Source of the DNA: Lasioglossum baleicum | Lineage: Eukaryota; Arthropoda; Insecta; Hymenoptera; Halictidae | DNA length: 64,000 nt | Assembly: GCF_051020765.1 (NCBI RefSeq) | Contig: NC_134933.1 | Coordinates: 17,519,461-17,583,460, forward strand | Direction: 5' to 3' | Part shown: positions 1 through 13,516 of the stretch, in pieces | Position numbering within the stretch: the stretch's first letter is position 1 | How the letters are laid out: each line of letters starts with the position of its first letter | Program-made: the position numbers and the translations under genes | The notes under the pieces: model-generated | What the model saw: the letters and a program-made list of their open reading frames with translations, nothing else | Database searches by the model: none | Told to the model about the DNA's origin: nothing

Positions 1-238
1 TATCGTATCGTACAGAAGATTAATATAGATCATTGTTGTCTTGCGGAAAAATGCGCAGTCTACGCACCAACGTTACTACGAATCATTGAATTAAGTGTAA
101 AGTGTAGTTTTGAAGTGAAAACTTCTTTAGGCGCACCGCGTACACAATTTCTGGACAGTGAATGAATCTGATCCGTCACGCTCCGAGGTGAAACGTACTC
201 GGGGCGAACGAGCGAGAAACAGACTGGTGTGTAATTGC

Positions 239-420
239 TAAACTGCGGATCTTTATGCAAATTAAAAAATGTTTGCATTGATTGCAGGACGCAGGAGCCA
301 AATAAAAATTGCGTTCTTCTTTTAATTATTCTATTAAGCTGAAACTAACACATTGATGTCCTTAAATATTTTTAACATGTCCACTGCTTTAAATTGTATG
401 TGCCCATTTTACGCGCACAG
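239..420. mobile_element. TAGACTGCGG-family MITE, left part
   Basis: Starts TAAACTGCGGATCTTTATGC and matches the copies at 17520 and 48205 through most of their length, including the shared internal segment around ATTGATGTCCTTAAAT. The right inverted end is lost after about 420. Confidence 0.75.
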
Positions 421-1439
421 TATTGGTCTGTTTTTTAATTACGAGATAAGGTGGTCTTACTTCGAAGCTATTGTGGTTTATTGAAATAATTTGGATCAAT
501 TTGGACTCTTCAGGAGCTCGATATTATTTGCTTTTAGCTACTTCAATTTTGAACACGGAACTGTTCGGCGTTGCTATAGGGTCCTGTCGAATAATAACAG
601 GTCTGTCGTTGCGTTGGCGCGCTGTCTATCAAGATAGCTGCGATTGAGAAATCGTTCTCCGTAAAACATAATTGTATCGCACCGCCGTAATAACTCGATC
701 GAGACTGAGAATTCAGTCAGATAGTGTGATTGATAGGAAGCAAATTATGACGCCGTCAGTATTTACAAACACTCGTTTAGGTACAACGATACGAGCACGT
801 TGAAGCGAGAAACATTTATCAACGCTTGGACAAGTGCGCGTGTACTTGATCGCTTTTGAACCGGACAATCGCGGACACGAAACTTCTTGCGACTTTCATT
901 TTTTCCCTATCAACACAATCCTCGACGCTGCTGGATGTCATTTAGACACTGTTGACAGTTCTATTACATATATTTAATTGAAATACGATTAAATAAGGTA
1001 CAACACAAGCTCACCGCAAGTCATCTAACTCGAAACGCTCGAGTGGAAGTGCTTTTGCTAGTAATCTACCGAAGTTCCACCGTAAGCCAAACTATCTGAA
1101 CAGCACTACCGGGATTCGATGATCTTTCCGCAATCGAACTTGAATTTCGATCCCGATGTCTATCGAATAGCTCTGACTAATCAGTTTTCGTTGTCGCGGC
1201 GTTCATAAATCACTGTTCCCGATAAACAGGTGTACCGCGAGATTTTATCGCTACGCTGTCTCCTTCCTTTACGATCGAGTCGTCAGGTGTGCACTCCTGC
1301 CGTGGCGGACGCTCGAGTACAATTTTCCGCTTTCCGCCTTTTATTTTCCTCGCCGACCCGTATCTGCTCTAGCAATCCGAACAAATTGTCAGCGCAAATG
1401 CTAATGTCGGACGGAAAACAAATAGGATGAATGAAAGGA
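421..1439. other. Anonymous sequence, no gene seen
   Basis: Mixed-composition sequence with no conserved coding signal, RNA gene or transposon end that I recognise. Open frames here are short and overlap on both strands. Confidence 0.5.
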
Positions 1440-1760
1440 CTTCCGTTCGACACCATTAGCTCGTCTTTCAGGCTCGGGAACACGATTTTGTCTGTTTGTC
1501 GACACTGCAAACTACGCACATCCTTTTTTGACTCGTGGAGGCAGTGGATTTCGAGTGTTCTGGGACCAATATGGATTCATTTCGGACTCTATACACCTTC
1601 TTTCGACTCTGTAGACACTGCAGGCTCCATTCGCGAACTCCACGCCTCCTTTTTCGACTCATAGAGGCAGTGAATCTTTTTGGATCCTATAGACCTTTTC
1701 CAGACTCCGTAGACTCTCCATGATCTCTGTAGACCTTCTTTGATCCTCTTGTACTTCCCT
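1440..1760. repeat. Diverged GACTC/TGTAGAC repeat tract
   Basis: Motifs such as TTTCGACTC, TGTAGAC, GAGGCAGTG and CTCCRTAGAC recur many times in imperfect tandem. This gives spurious open frames on both strands. It looks like a decayed minisatellite, not a gene. Confidence 0.55.
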
Positions 1761-1786
1761 CAGATCTATGAACTCCAGTTTTTATA

Positions 1787-2099
1787 TACAGGGTGTCCCA
1801 AAATTCGTGAAAATCCCGAAAGGAGGTGGTTCCTGAGACCATTTCAAGCGACAGTTTCCTTTGCAAAAATGTTATCCGCGGCTTTGTTTAGCAGTTATTA
1901 ACGAAAAACACGGACCAATCAGAGCGCGACGTAGATCGTGCCAACTCGCGTCTACGTCGCGCTCTGATTGGTCCGTGTTTTTCGTTAATAACTGCTAAAC
2001 AAAGCCGCGGATAACATTTTTGCAAAGGAAAATGTCGCTTGAAATGGTCTCAGGAACCACCCCCTTTCGGGAAGTTCACGAATTTTGGGACACCCTGTA
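1787..2099. mobile_element. Foldback element with TACAGGGTGTCCC ends, nearly perfect palindrome
   Basis: 313 bp made of two arms of about 150 bp in inverted orientation around a loop of only about 12 nt. The ends read TACAGGGTGTCCCAAAATTC and its complement. Arms differ by few substitutions. There is no coding capacity. Superfamily is not assigned. A half copy lies at 37257-37372. Confidence 0.9.
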
Positions 2100-5000
2100 G
2101 AACAATCTACATATAAGTTTCTAAAGTCTCTGAAATTTCTGGATCACCACATCCTTAGATCCTTGAGTTGTTCGGACTCGAGGAGCTAGTTGATCCCGAG
2201 CTTCCCCCGAGTTTAATGGATCCTGAAGTTTCCTGGATCCGAGGACGCGTGTACTGCGGTCAATCCCGTTCCTCGGCGAATTCGACGCCGAAAAATGTGG
2301 TCGGCCGATCTTTTGGCACAGATAATTAATCGCTTCGTCTTAAGACGAAGGTCGAGACCACATAATAACATTTCGTGACGCTTTATGATAAACCGATGGC
2401 TGAAAGGTTGGTTACGTAGGTCGACGAATGACAGTGCGCTTTCGTCCTATTATCTCGGCTTGAAAGCGACGTATAAATTAACGAGATTTATCGACCGCCT
2501 TAACACCTCAAGTCCCGCCTGTGCGTTTACAGTGACTCACACGCATTTGTTCGCATGCTTTCCGAAAAAAACGAGACGAACAAATCGTTATGCGATATTT
2601 ATTTGTTCGTTTCCGTTACCTTTGCTCTTTTCTGATGTTTGTTAATTTGAGCATTCATCAGTGCGAAATGTTCCACGGAACTTCGGCAAATAAAATTGCA
2701 ACTAAATTCTGCGGACAAATACGTGAGTCACTGTATTTTTCTGTCTGTTATCGTAATGTGCGGACGTCTGCTTTCTCAAGTGCAAATACGCTCATTTTAT
2801 TTATCGTCGCAGCGTTATTATTAGACTGATGAGCTTCACGCGAACTCTCACTTTAATGAATTAGTTTGTAAAATTTTAGGCGAGGCCGAAAAATGTTCCA
2901 TCACTCGTTACGAAACAACGCACAGATAAAATGAAAATTCGTTTCATTTTTTTGCACGTTTCTTTTTCAGTTGACATTTTACAAGTTTATATAAACACAT
3001 AAAAGTCCGCAGGATGTTATGGTAATAGATCCAAACGTGATTAAAAGATGATTATGACAGCTTGATTATTTTAATAAAAGTAATTTTAATGAAAGTAATA
3101 AGACTAATTTTAATAACAGTTAATATACAAAGTTCCCTTGTATCTAACAAGTATGCACGTGTCATAATTTCATAAAGACCTCGCGCCCCTATAGATATAT
3201 AATAGTCTTCTAACAAACAAATAGAAAAAACTGCTATCGATACCGGCAATGTCTAGTTCCTATCAAAGGTGCAATAATAAATGTTTAAATGTTTTCGGCG
3301 CAACGGTTCGATCGCTTATTACGAATTATAAAGCAACTTTGCTAATTGTCAAACAAAATCGACGTTTCGATCCTAGTTTGGATCTTTTTCAAGATTTATT
3401 TGAGTCGCGTCTGTAAATTAAATATGTCATAGTAATTTTGAAAAAACGGAAATATTGAATGATTGAATGTAAGAAATATTGTTTATAAAGACACACTCAC
3501 TTGCTTCGGGGAATCTAAATTTCTGATAAATGAGCGACACGTGTGTTGCGTGCATCGTACATGCTTGTTGTAAAAAAAACTGATGTACGAACGTATTTGA
3601 AACCGATCTAGGTTATATCAATCGATGTAAGGCGGTAAATGTGAAAAGTCATAATATGTTCTTAAAGGTGCAATCGTTGGAAAACGTTGTTTCGAAGAAC
3701 TTCGAATAAACGAGGCAATTAAAATTCGCAGCTCTCGCGGTTGAAAATTCAGAGACGCGCTGCTAATTTGCTGGGGGTTGTGGAAGATGAATAGCGATTG
3801 GTTCGACGCGTGGCCGACGATGACACAGTTCAATTAGCCGTTGCAGGAGCCGGGGCAGTCCTCGACAGCGTGCACGCGTATATGCATTCCCTGCCGGTCC
3901 GCGATTTGTCGCAAAGAAAGGCTAGAGTATGCACCTATAATTAGCGCAGTTGCGTGCTCGCCCCTTCGAAATCGGGCCGGCGAGATTGCGACCGGTGAAA
4001 CTGCGCGCATCTCTGCAGCTGCCGCATATGCATGCACCGATGCACCGTGCACGAACGACCCCAAAGCGGGTCCGTAATCGTGTGCTTCCTGCCGCATCGC
4101 GTTCGTCGTCCGTCGCGATAGCATGCGTAGGTACTCACCTCGCACACGCTCCCGTACACTCGCGCGAACAAATTTGTGCCACGACTGCCGCGCACGACAC
4201 CGACGCTACGCAACCTAACAATAAGTGCAAGGCCGCTGCACGATGCATACGACTTTTCTCCATGAACCGCACTGTTCTATTCGGATTCCGTCTAAATCGA
4301 ATCAAGGATCGAAATGATCTATCGTTTCTGGATACATTCAGAGTTACAAGTAAAACTGCATGTGCAAAATTTAAAATCGTAGGTAGATTAAATCCTGCCC
4401 CTTTCAATTGATGAAGAAAAGTTCTGTTTTGTATACAGGAACGATCCGTTTAAATTCTATCCTTTTAGATTCAATGAGCTTAATGATGTTCGATCAAGGG
4501 CCGTAGGCTTAATGAGCAAACATAATAAGACTGGAAAGACTGGAAGCGACATTTCCCTGTGGGTCTACTTAGACCCAACATCCAGCTTGCACGTTACGAA
4601 AATCGTTTTCTCTGTCGACAGACAAATCTGTATGCTTAAAAAGTATTCATTTATTTATTGTTCTTAATGTTGTTGAATTTGTGTGTTGAATTTTTCTTTA
4701 AACTTTTGTTTATCTTTTTATTGGAAAACAAGACATAGCAAATTTTGGACATTGACGTAAGTGTTAAGACTACTTTGTACGATTCTATTATGAGTAAGAA
4801 GCATTCATTATTTTTTCATAATGGTCACACCTCAATGGACTCTTTTTCAATCGTCCATACACAATGACTTATAATTACAATGATTGTAATCTTCCGCCTC
4901 TTTGTGCATTGTTCGTTTGCTGTCGATGTGTCTAAATAATCAACTTCATTATCGATTGAAAACATACCTCCTATGACGTGTATAAATACAAGAAAATTGA

Positions 5001-6454
5001 AGAAGAGACTAAAATATTTGCACACCCCTATATGAGTAAACTACAAGAAGAAACATAGGTCAAAAGCGAAGTTCACCCCCTTTAATGAGAAACGCAATAT
5101 CCTATAAACAGTAAAATTGATTGGTCACAAGATGTTCATCTTCGAATGGTACATAGATCCATTAACGTTTCTGAACCGGCATAAAGCATCGAACAGTCGA
5201 AAGTGCATCGGCACAAGTGTCGTGTGTTTAAGTGCCTGAAAAGTGTACGCATGAGGACGAAGAAAATTAGTCGGTCCTGTTTACTGTCGCGTACGTGGTC
5301 TACTTGTCGGTAGGGAGCAAGGATGTTCCGACACGGTCCGCGCCTTGGCACGCTAAAACGACGAAACTCGTTCTCCTTCGAGGCTGATTTCTTTTTTCGC
5401 GGTGCCTGTGCGAGTCGAAGGAGGAAGGCATGGGAGTGCCCCTCGAAAATTATTCCGTGGAGTGTATCTTGGCATCCGATGATTGTGCGCCAGAGGCTAG
5501 AGTGGTCTCTCGGAGTGCACGTGCGCCTTGCACGTGTTAGCTGTGGGGCGACCCTCCCGATTCCTGACTGCCTACAGACTGTAACATCGTATCAGGGCCA
5601 CGGCGGCTATAACTATATACCCACACTTGCCTCGTTGTGCTTCGTCTCCTTTTCCTCTCCTCTCCTCTCTCTCTCTCTCACTCTCTCCTCTCTCTTTCCT
5701 TCCTCCTCTCTTTCCTTGTGTGTTATCTCTCTCTCCGTTCAATCTCTTGGGTTCGTTCCTCTTTCAAACTTCGTCTTCTTCGTCTTCTTCTATTCTAACA
5801 CCGTGTTAATTGTAAGCGCTGAGCTTCTCGCAGGAATAGGCTGGTCAGTCGGCGAATCGGGAACAATGTGATTGCATCGCTCGGAGGTGGGACAAAGCGT
5901 AGCACAACTCCTTTTGTTCGAACTGAATTTTTCTTTTCCACATTGGCATCTTGTATTTGTTGGCTGAAATTTTAGTGTTGGTTTTACTCGACCGAACCGA
6001 AAACGCCGATTCCTCGTATTGCCTCCCTGACAGAATGTATTCGATCCAGAATGCCCTTTGGTCCTTTTCTTCCAGCCACTACCTTTCAGACAGGACCTTC
6101 GAACCTTAAAGATCTTCTAGGGATCGGTAGCTAACCTACCAGTTCGAAGAAGTACAGTCTAGGCCTTAGAAATTTGTAAGATTCCGTATACAAGAATCTT
6201 TATTATGTGGACGCTCCGTTATCCGAACGCTTCATTATCTGAACACGTTTCACACGCGGAAAATTCGAAGGAAGACGACCCGTATGTAACAGGATTTATT
6301 GTACTAATCGGGCGAAGAGTTACTAACAGCGTAATTGATCATAATACTAGTGTCATGTGTGCTTTAAGCAATCAGTTCAAATGCGCGTGTGATGACAATA
6401 ATGGCTAGACTGTGGGAAAACATTGGAAACATTTGAGGAATTTGAAAATGTTGT
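2100..6454. other. Intergenic, no gene seen; GC-rich patch 3840-4260
   Basis: Mostly anonymous. The patch at 3840-4260 is CpG-rich with ATGCATGCACCGATGCACC-like microrepeats and opens long overlapping frames on both strands, none with a recognisable domain. A CT-rich tract at about 5640-5800 is listed separately. Confidence 0.45.
5640..5800. repeat. CT-rich low-complexity tract
   Basis: Long run of TCTC and TTCC simple sequence followed by TCGTCTTCTT repeats. The apparent Ser/Leu-rich open frames across it are artefacts of composition. Confidence 0.85.
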
Positions 6455-6680
6455 TACAGTGGGTGTAAAAAGTATTCGTACGCCCTTTGAAATAGAATAA
6501 CTATTTTATAATTGTACCAATAGACCTGATTTTTTAATAATCAATTAAAAGCATTGGTTTACGGAAGGATATGCAGAAAAGATTTTCCAAAAATTATAAT
6601 TTATAAGGTTTTCAACCGATTACAATTATTCAGAAGGTAAATTATGCGGAACGATCCTAGGGGGTGCCGTGAAAGAAATT
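6455..6680. mobile_element. Tc1-like terminal fragment
   Basis: TACAGTGGGTGTAAAAAGTA followed by TTCGTACGCCC resembles Tc1/mariner ends of the CAGTG...TATTCG.AC.CC type, as seen at 27997. The opposite end was not found, so this is a solo end or a decayed copy. Confidence 0.45.
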
Positions 6681-7947
6681 TTGTAGAAAATTTTCGACAC
6701 GAGTAAGTATAATTTCTATAGCTGAATCTCTATAAAATTCACGGTCCCTCATGGGACGCATCCGGTTCTCGGGCTTCGACGACGTTCGTGTTGCTCCGCT
6801 TCGTTCCTGCCAGAAACGCTGATGAACTTTAATCGGTCTCTAACGATTTAATCGAGCGGAGCGTTTCGACGATCCGGCGAGACCGTTTCCACTCGGTAAC
6901 GGAAATAACCGGGGGACCGGTGTTGATTCCCGATGATTTCGTCGTGGAGCGGCGCGGTGGAGCAATCGGGAGCGCAATAAAAATACTTGGAGCGCTCGGC
7001 GAAACTCGGGAGAGAGACAAAAATCGCGCCGCCGACGCCGCCGCATCGCGAGAGGAGGATCCGCTATTTGCGCAGCTGTTCAAACGGGCCGTACCGCGAA
7101 AATACTACCTCGTCGTCATTCGTTTTTAAAATATCCGAGTCACGAGTGGCGGCCGTGCATGACCCAGCGTTCGCGCAGCGTCGCGCACGCACTCGCGCGA
7201 TTAGCACGCCGAGGAACACTTCGTGACCTGTTTTCGCGGTGCACAAGGTTCGGCGAGGCTCCGCTCGCTTCATAGCCGGGCTTCAACAAGATCTAGAGCA
7301 GTAGGTACACGTGGCGGTAGCTTCGTCTACCGGGAGCACACTTCCCCAAGAACAGACCAGTTATTGTGCGGCTAGACACTGGATTTTATGCTGCAGCTGC
7401 CAGTTTGACCGCACGGGGTCCCATTAACCGCTTCCCCGCACAGTTGCCTTCGAAATTTAAAGATTAACAACGGCTTTTATGCATTTCACTCTCTACCTGC
7501 TTGCCGCACAAGACAACCTGTTAAATGTCTCCGCTTAATCAAGTGGCACCATCAAACTTTCGTTAACACGCTCCTGGAGCTGCTCGACTTTTCATGCCAT
7601 TTAATTAAGGATGTTCTGGAGGTATATAAAAACGCAACAAAAGTTTTGAAAATTTGACAAGATATAGTTCTTACTAAATTAATGCAATTACCAAAGTTTG
7701 GTTTCGATTCACTGCACCGTTTAAGAATTATAGCAACTTAAAATTTGCACATTTTAACACGTCTTCTTATGGAGAGTTCATAAAATTCCACTTCAAACCC
7801 TATTTAAACCTTGAAAAACGCAACTAGAAACTTCAGTTTTTTATATGTAGTAAAAATTATGTAATTAATTATGTTCAAAATTTATTAGGATTCACTAAAC
7901 TTTCTAGGTTTGGTGTTATTAATTAAATTACATTGATTTTTCTAGAA
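6681..7947. other. Intergenic, no gene seen
   Basis: Includes a GC-richer stretch at about 6830-7270 with overlapping short frames on both strands and no recognised domain. Nothing else stands out. Confidence 0.45.
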
Positions 7948-8260
7948 TTGCAAGGATGCGGGATGCGCGTTCTCATTTATAATACAAAAATGGGGTTTTC
8001 AGTAGTCAAAAAAGCTAGATAGAAGATCGATCTAGGCCGCTATCGTCCTCAAAAGTCCTATTTTTCCGTTTACGAGGCGTAATTTGCATTATTCGGAAGC
8101 ATACAACTGCGCATGTGGCTATTTTCATAAAGCTGTGACTGTGAATAATGCAAATTACGCCTCATAAACGTAAAAATAGGACTTTTGAGGGCGATCGCTC
8201 CCTAGATTGATCTTTTATCTAGCGTGTTTGACTACTGAAAAACCTCATTTTTGCAATCCT
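7948..8260. mobile_element. Foldback element with ATTGCAAGGATGCGGG end
   Basis: Two inverted arms of about 120-150 bp around a loop at about 8102-8150. Shared arm blocks include CTCAAAAGTCCTATTTTT and GCGTAATTTGCATTATTC. The right arm lacks about 34 bp present in the left arm. No coding capacity. A left-arm half copy is at 55344-55475. Confidence 0.85.
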
Positions 8261-8930
8261 GCAGACAACTTGAACTTTGCACACGAAGCGATTTCTCATC
8301 CACAGTTCACCGATAGATTAAAGACAGATTTTTCCGTTCCACCTGACATAATGGAGGGTCCTGCAGGCTGCTAATATTTATGGTGTTATTACGACTACAT
8401 TCTGCGTCCACCATGGTTCCTAAAAGTGAAACCTATACCTCCAGCGGAATCCTGGGATTCCGGATCGTTCCCATCGTGCCCAGGTATTCCCCAGCGCACC
8501 AGGTATAATTCAAACGTTTCGGGAATACTCTCTGTTACCTTCTGGACATTGTTATCTGAGAAACAGTCGTTTTGGGTCTCATCGGTCGCCGACTACACAA
8601 TGCAGAATGCGTGCAACCCAAACGTCTCGAACCCAAACACCCTGGGCCTTGTGCAGTTCCAGATCCTGCAACGGGGACACACCGAAAACAGTTCCCGAAA
8701 TTACCTGAACGGTACGCAAGCCAACCGCCGTTATTGCGTTATTGTTAAAACATCTGGTTTCGAATTCTACAGAACAGCTTTATTACTAGGCTCTTAAGTA
8801 GGGTTTGCATTGAAATGTAGAGAACCATAATATAAACATTACAGGTGAAGGTGAATAAAATTTTGTTACACCCGTATATTTTCAACTTCAACATGTGTGC
8901 ACGATTGTTTCGCAGAATGGACTTCGTCAC
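8261..8930. other. Intergenic, no gene seen
   Basis: A frame of 123 codons at 8426-8797 shows no motif I recognise and no splice or codon evidence in its favour. Confidence 0.4.
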
Positions 8931-9140
8931 TAGACTTCGGATTTTATGTATTTACGACAAAAATAAATAGGTGTCATTTCAAACTGTGAAAACATTAGAA
9001 GAATTTAAAAATAGTATTACATATTAAGCATTTTAGCGATGAAAAACTTCTATTTCACTCCAATTTGTTGCAATTGAAGTACTATTCATCACACTTATTG
9101 TCGTACATTACTAATTTCCTCTAAACTGAAATAAAATTTT
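8931..9140. mobile_element. TAGACTGCGG-family MITE, diverged copy
   Basis: Begins TAGACTTCGGATTTTATGTATTTACGAC, like the copies at 21892 and 47593 (…GCATTTATARCGAAAA…). The right end is too diverged to place exactly. Confidence 0.5.
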
Positions 9141-10211
9141 GTTGTTCTCGATAGATAGCCATCGGGGAATACGTAGGCAAACGATAGACACAAAATGTTC
9201 TTCTTCTAAGGAATTATGAACGACGAAGAAATTCTAATCACCGCGGCCGTAAAATAAATCGTAGGGATTAATGGTTCAAGGAAAGAACAATTTTGATGAG
9301 AACTTCTTACTATTATCGTATTATCTTACTATTACCTGCATTTTGAACAATGACTCGCGCTGCACAGTTTGAAAGACGTTTAAGGATTCGAAGACGCAGT
9401 AAACGAATGATTTAAATAGTACAATTCTTTGGATGACGCACTTGCGAAACTGGCAAAATATTATCAAAAATTTTCGGAGGTCGGTGGCGACCGTTTTATC
9501 TATTTAAATTACATATCGTAGCGCCGAGGAAAAGTGTGAACGAGAGAATGATTTGACCGGAAGCGGACGATATCAGAGGTCCATTCATTCGGTTTTTTTT
9601 TCGCTGGTAATATTATTATCTGGAGAAACGAATGAAACCGATAAAACGAACGGATATGAAAAGGGGGACTAGAATTTCATTGGTAACGGTAACCCTTCTA
9701 ACCCCTGTCACCATATTTCTTGAAAACGAGCCTGAACTCGCATATCAAAATTCAAGAACGAGTCATGAAGGGCCTAAACGCCCGGTGGCCCACTCTCGTA
9801 ATATCACTCAGCGTTACTTCGGTTTGGATCGATAACAGCGCACACATCACAAGAACCACCTTTGTTTGCCATCAAATATTTCCGTGGTCGACGATCTGCG
9901 TCGAATTTTTTATGTATCACCCATAAAAATAACAAAACTGAGCATTGAAGCTGTTGTGCCTTTTCATTTTCTCTTTTTACGGTGCCGTTGTAAGCGTTTG
10001 CTTGTTAGACTGACGAATGACGCCTGGCAAAATAAGGACTTTTTCGACACACTTTTACCGAGCTGGACACAGATTTATGGTTCTTTTTTGTCCAGCGAAA
10101 GCATTCGTTGCATGAGTCAGTTTTTACACAATCCTTGCTTTTCTTTGGCGTCGCGAAGTGAATGTTACGTTTCATTAAATACAATTTCAATATCCTCTTA
10201 AAAAATATGTA
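9141..10211. other. Intergenic, no gene seen
   Basis: Anonymous sequence. Several short overlapping frames lie between 9632 and 10226 without recognisable domains. Confidence 0.4.
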
Positions 10212-10400
10212 TACAGGGTGAGTCACCTAACGTTATCACCTCAAATATCTTTGTTGTTTTCAAAGATACATTAAATGTCTTCAGGACAAAGTTGAATGGT
10301 AAAATGGGGCTCGTACGATACCAAAAAAATTTTGTTTTTATGTAACATTTTTTAGACATATCTAGGTCACCTTCATTTTTAAAAATGGAACCATCCTTTT
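10212..10400. mobile_element. Fragment with TACAGGGTGAGTCACC end
   Basis: Starts TACAGGGTGAGTCACCTAAC, an end of the TACAGGG type also present at 1787, 50601, 56326 and 58591. No inverted partner is seen nearby, so the right limit is a guess. Confidence 0.4.
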
Positions 10401-13400
10401 TAAACATCTACAATGATAGTCCTTTTCGTTACGAATTCAGTGACTATAATGTCTCAAGGTTATTCAAGGTCACGGACAGAAAAAACGTATAAAACTAAAA
10501 TATAGAAGCAGAATACGTTTATCACCAGTGAGACTTGTAGTAAACACGCTAAGTTCTTTCAATGCTACGGAATGTTTTCAAACATCCTCTAGAAAGAAAG
10601 AAAGAAGAGGGTGACGTTCATTTTTATTTGGAACGAGTTGTACGAGTTACTATTATATATGATTCTGCGTGTTGACGAGCGATTTTCCAAAGAAAAATTG
10701 AGCATGGCCATTTTCTTCGATGCAAAGGGGGAAACAATATACAACATGAGAAGCAAGAAAGAAGAAGGTGACGGAAAAGTGTTTCGTTCGCTTCGCAGAA
10801 GGGATAGAGTCGCGGCGAGTCGCCAAGGAGCCATGCGTGCAGATATTTTTAATGAAGCGTTGATCGTTCGTGTGTCTGGTGATTAGCGCATGCGGGACAT
10901 TTTAATGATACGCGTGCCCGCCAGCCACGTTGTTATAGAGTTAAATTTAAAATGCACGTGTCGCATTGAAATGACCAACGGGGCCTCCTCGAACGTCCAT
11001 CCCGCTCGCTTGTGTAATATGTTCACCGCTGTCAACTATCTAAGTTTGTACCTGGACATTCTGTTTTGACTACTAAGGAAACGGAAATTATTTTCAAAGT
11101 AATGGACCTAACTAAAAATCATTCATTACCGTTAATACCTCGGCAAAATAACGTTCAATTAAAAACAATTTCTTTGATTATTTATTGTTTTAATGACGCC
11201 CACCTTATCGTTTCATTACCGTGACGAATGAATGGGAACGAGACCGTCGATAACCGGTAACGCAACGCTCTGTCGGGGAATTAGCGTTATTCTAATCGAT
11301 GGCTATCGCTTAAGATATTTAATTAATGCCTATACGTTCCATGGTGAACAGTCTTTCAGTTATAAGAAGCGGTCCATTAAATCCGCGGGTTTCAGCCGCG
11401 AGCACCGTTCGACCAAGTAAGTAGCAATAAAATCTTTACGACCCTTTCATAAATCATCGGTGCGGGTGGAAGAGACCCGGAGGGTGTTCCTAAAAATCTT
11501 CCTGGATAAAAACTAATAGTCATCAATGCTAAAAACCATGAAAGCACACCGCAAGCACTGTTTATTACGTTTGCAAGTGAAATGTATAGTGGTGTTTGTG
11601 CGGCAGATTCTGTAATATTGTTTCTAAAACAATCAATATCTTTCTACGAATTTTCTGGGCGGCAGGGGTGAGAGGGAAGACTAAACGAACGTCGATGGCC
11701 ATCAAATCCAAAAATGATGCACCGCGCAAGAACAGTTTGTGCAGTTTTCAGCAGTTTCTGCAATATTTCTACGAACTTTCTGGACAACAAAGGAAAGAGA
11801 GGACGTTTTGAAGAAAAAATGCTGATGCTTCAAGACGAAAAGTCATGGACACAGGCAACGTGGTTCGTATGTCCGGATGGTGCTATTGGAATTACAAGGC
11901 AAGTGCAGCGCGTGAAAACGTTGTTGCGCTAGCGTGAGTAATCTTCACGAAACAACGTGGAAAGGTATGAAGCGGAGGTGAAAAGGGACGAGAGAGAAAT
12001 AAAGAGAGAAAAAGAGAAAGAAAAAGAGAGAGAGAGATAGAGAGGAGCTGAAAGGAAAGAGAAGGAGCGGAGAGAAGCGTGATACCGGCGGTAGAAACGT
12101 GGTACGGAGGGGGCGAGGAGAAAGAGAAAGAGAAAGAGGTAAAAGGCGCGTTCGCAAAGGCGACCGAAGCTGGCCAGCCTGGTCGGTTTGGCCCCGTGGG
12201 AACGCGTTGGTGGCCAGCTGCACTGATTGCCATGAGAGGACGTGACGTAGTCGTCGTTGAAGCCACACAGCCGCGCATGCAACACGAACGTGTCTTTTAC
12301 TCTTATGTACTCGCGGCTCTAGCGATGGGATCGAGTCGCAACGTGTTCCACGAACCACACTGAATCTCTCTTTCAACCATTCTCAGCGCAAAAAGCACAG
12401 TATTCGTCAATCTTTTGTTTTGTAACATTGATCTGCACACGCAATGATAATTTCAAGATTTCTCCTCTTTCAAGATTATTCTCTTCTATTTATCGATCCG
12501 AATAGTAATTGCTTTGTGAACAAGATTGTAAAATAATATGTAAATTAGAGTCGTACGGACGAATGGGAAATAAGATATAATTTCTCTCAGTTACTTTTAA
12601 ATGATAATGACAGAGCAGTTAAATCTAAAGTCAGCACGGCAATTCTATTTATCGTAAAATTTAATCTATCGCATTACTGTGTTCGTTAAAAAAGTGACCC
12701 AGGAAGTTAGGATGGAATCCTCGTCGTGAATTCAGGAATTCCGAGACCGTACAGGAAACCTTATAGCTATGTAAATAATCTTAATCGAGTCATAAAACCC
12801 GCAAAATAAAATCAGACGAAGTTTAAAGAGCATATCGCGAAAATATTCTATTATAAATTCCACAGACATGATTGCGATGATATTCGTAGTTTTAATTAAC
12901 GAGATGAAAAGCCAATGCGGCTTTAGAAATGGAGGATTGTAAAATCTTTGACGATCATAAAAGAACATAGATTGCTAATTATATAGTATCTCTGTTCCGA
13001 GCTCTCACAATCTACTAACGACGCACAGCTAATTGATGCAGAACTTATACGTTTATTTATCATTTAATTATACGCAGATTATATATCCTTTAAGCCACAG
13101 ATTCATTTATTTACGATCATTCATAAATGAACGACTATTTTCTCAAAATGAAACGATATTGATTAAATTGTGTACAGTTTTACTTTGACAAGATGGCGAC
13201 GTTCATTGCAGATGTTGCATTGAAAGAGCGCGTGTCTCCGTTTTCAAAATATATCCTAGATTTAGTAGAAGAGTATACATTGCTGCTACACGTACAAAAC
13301 ACACAATTGTTTATATCAACGATTGAAAATTGACCCTGTTGTCAATTAAAGTATTCGATTCGAAAGATACTAAATCATTTTGTGAATATCTGGCGAATTG

Positions 13401-13516
13401 AATCCATCGGGAACTTTTGAATTCCCGCCAGTACAATATTGGAGTGTAATTTGTCTCAGTGCTCCAAGAGCGTCGAAGATGAAAATCAGGAGGGTGGAAT
13501 CGAGTTTCCTTTCCGC
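10401..13516. other. Intergenic, no gene seen
   Basis: AT-rich anonymous sequence with a purine-rich tract (separate entry). No exon could be supported on either strand. Confidence 0.45.
11945..12140. repeat. GA-rich low-complexity tract
   Basis: Runs of GAGA and AAAGAG on the + strand. The long reverse-strand frames across it are Ser/Leu/Phe-rich low-complexity artefacts. Confidence 0.85.

Noticed and set aside
3834..4411. Overlapping frames up to 153 codons on both strands
   Set aside because: No domain; same GC-composition effect, and they overlap in conflicting phases.
5323..5871. 182-codon frame on the + strand
   Set aside because: Much of it runs through a CT microsatellite, giving a Ser/Leu/Phe run. 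No domain or splice support.
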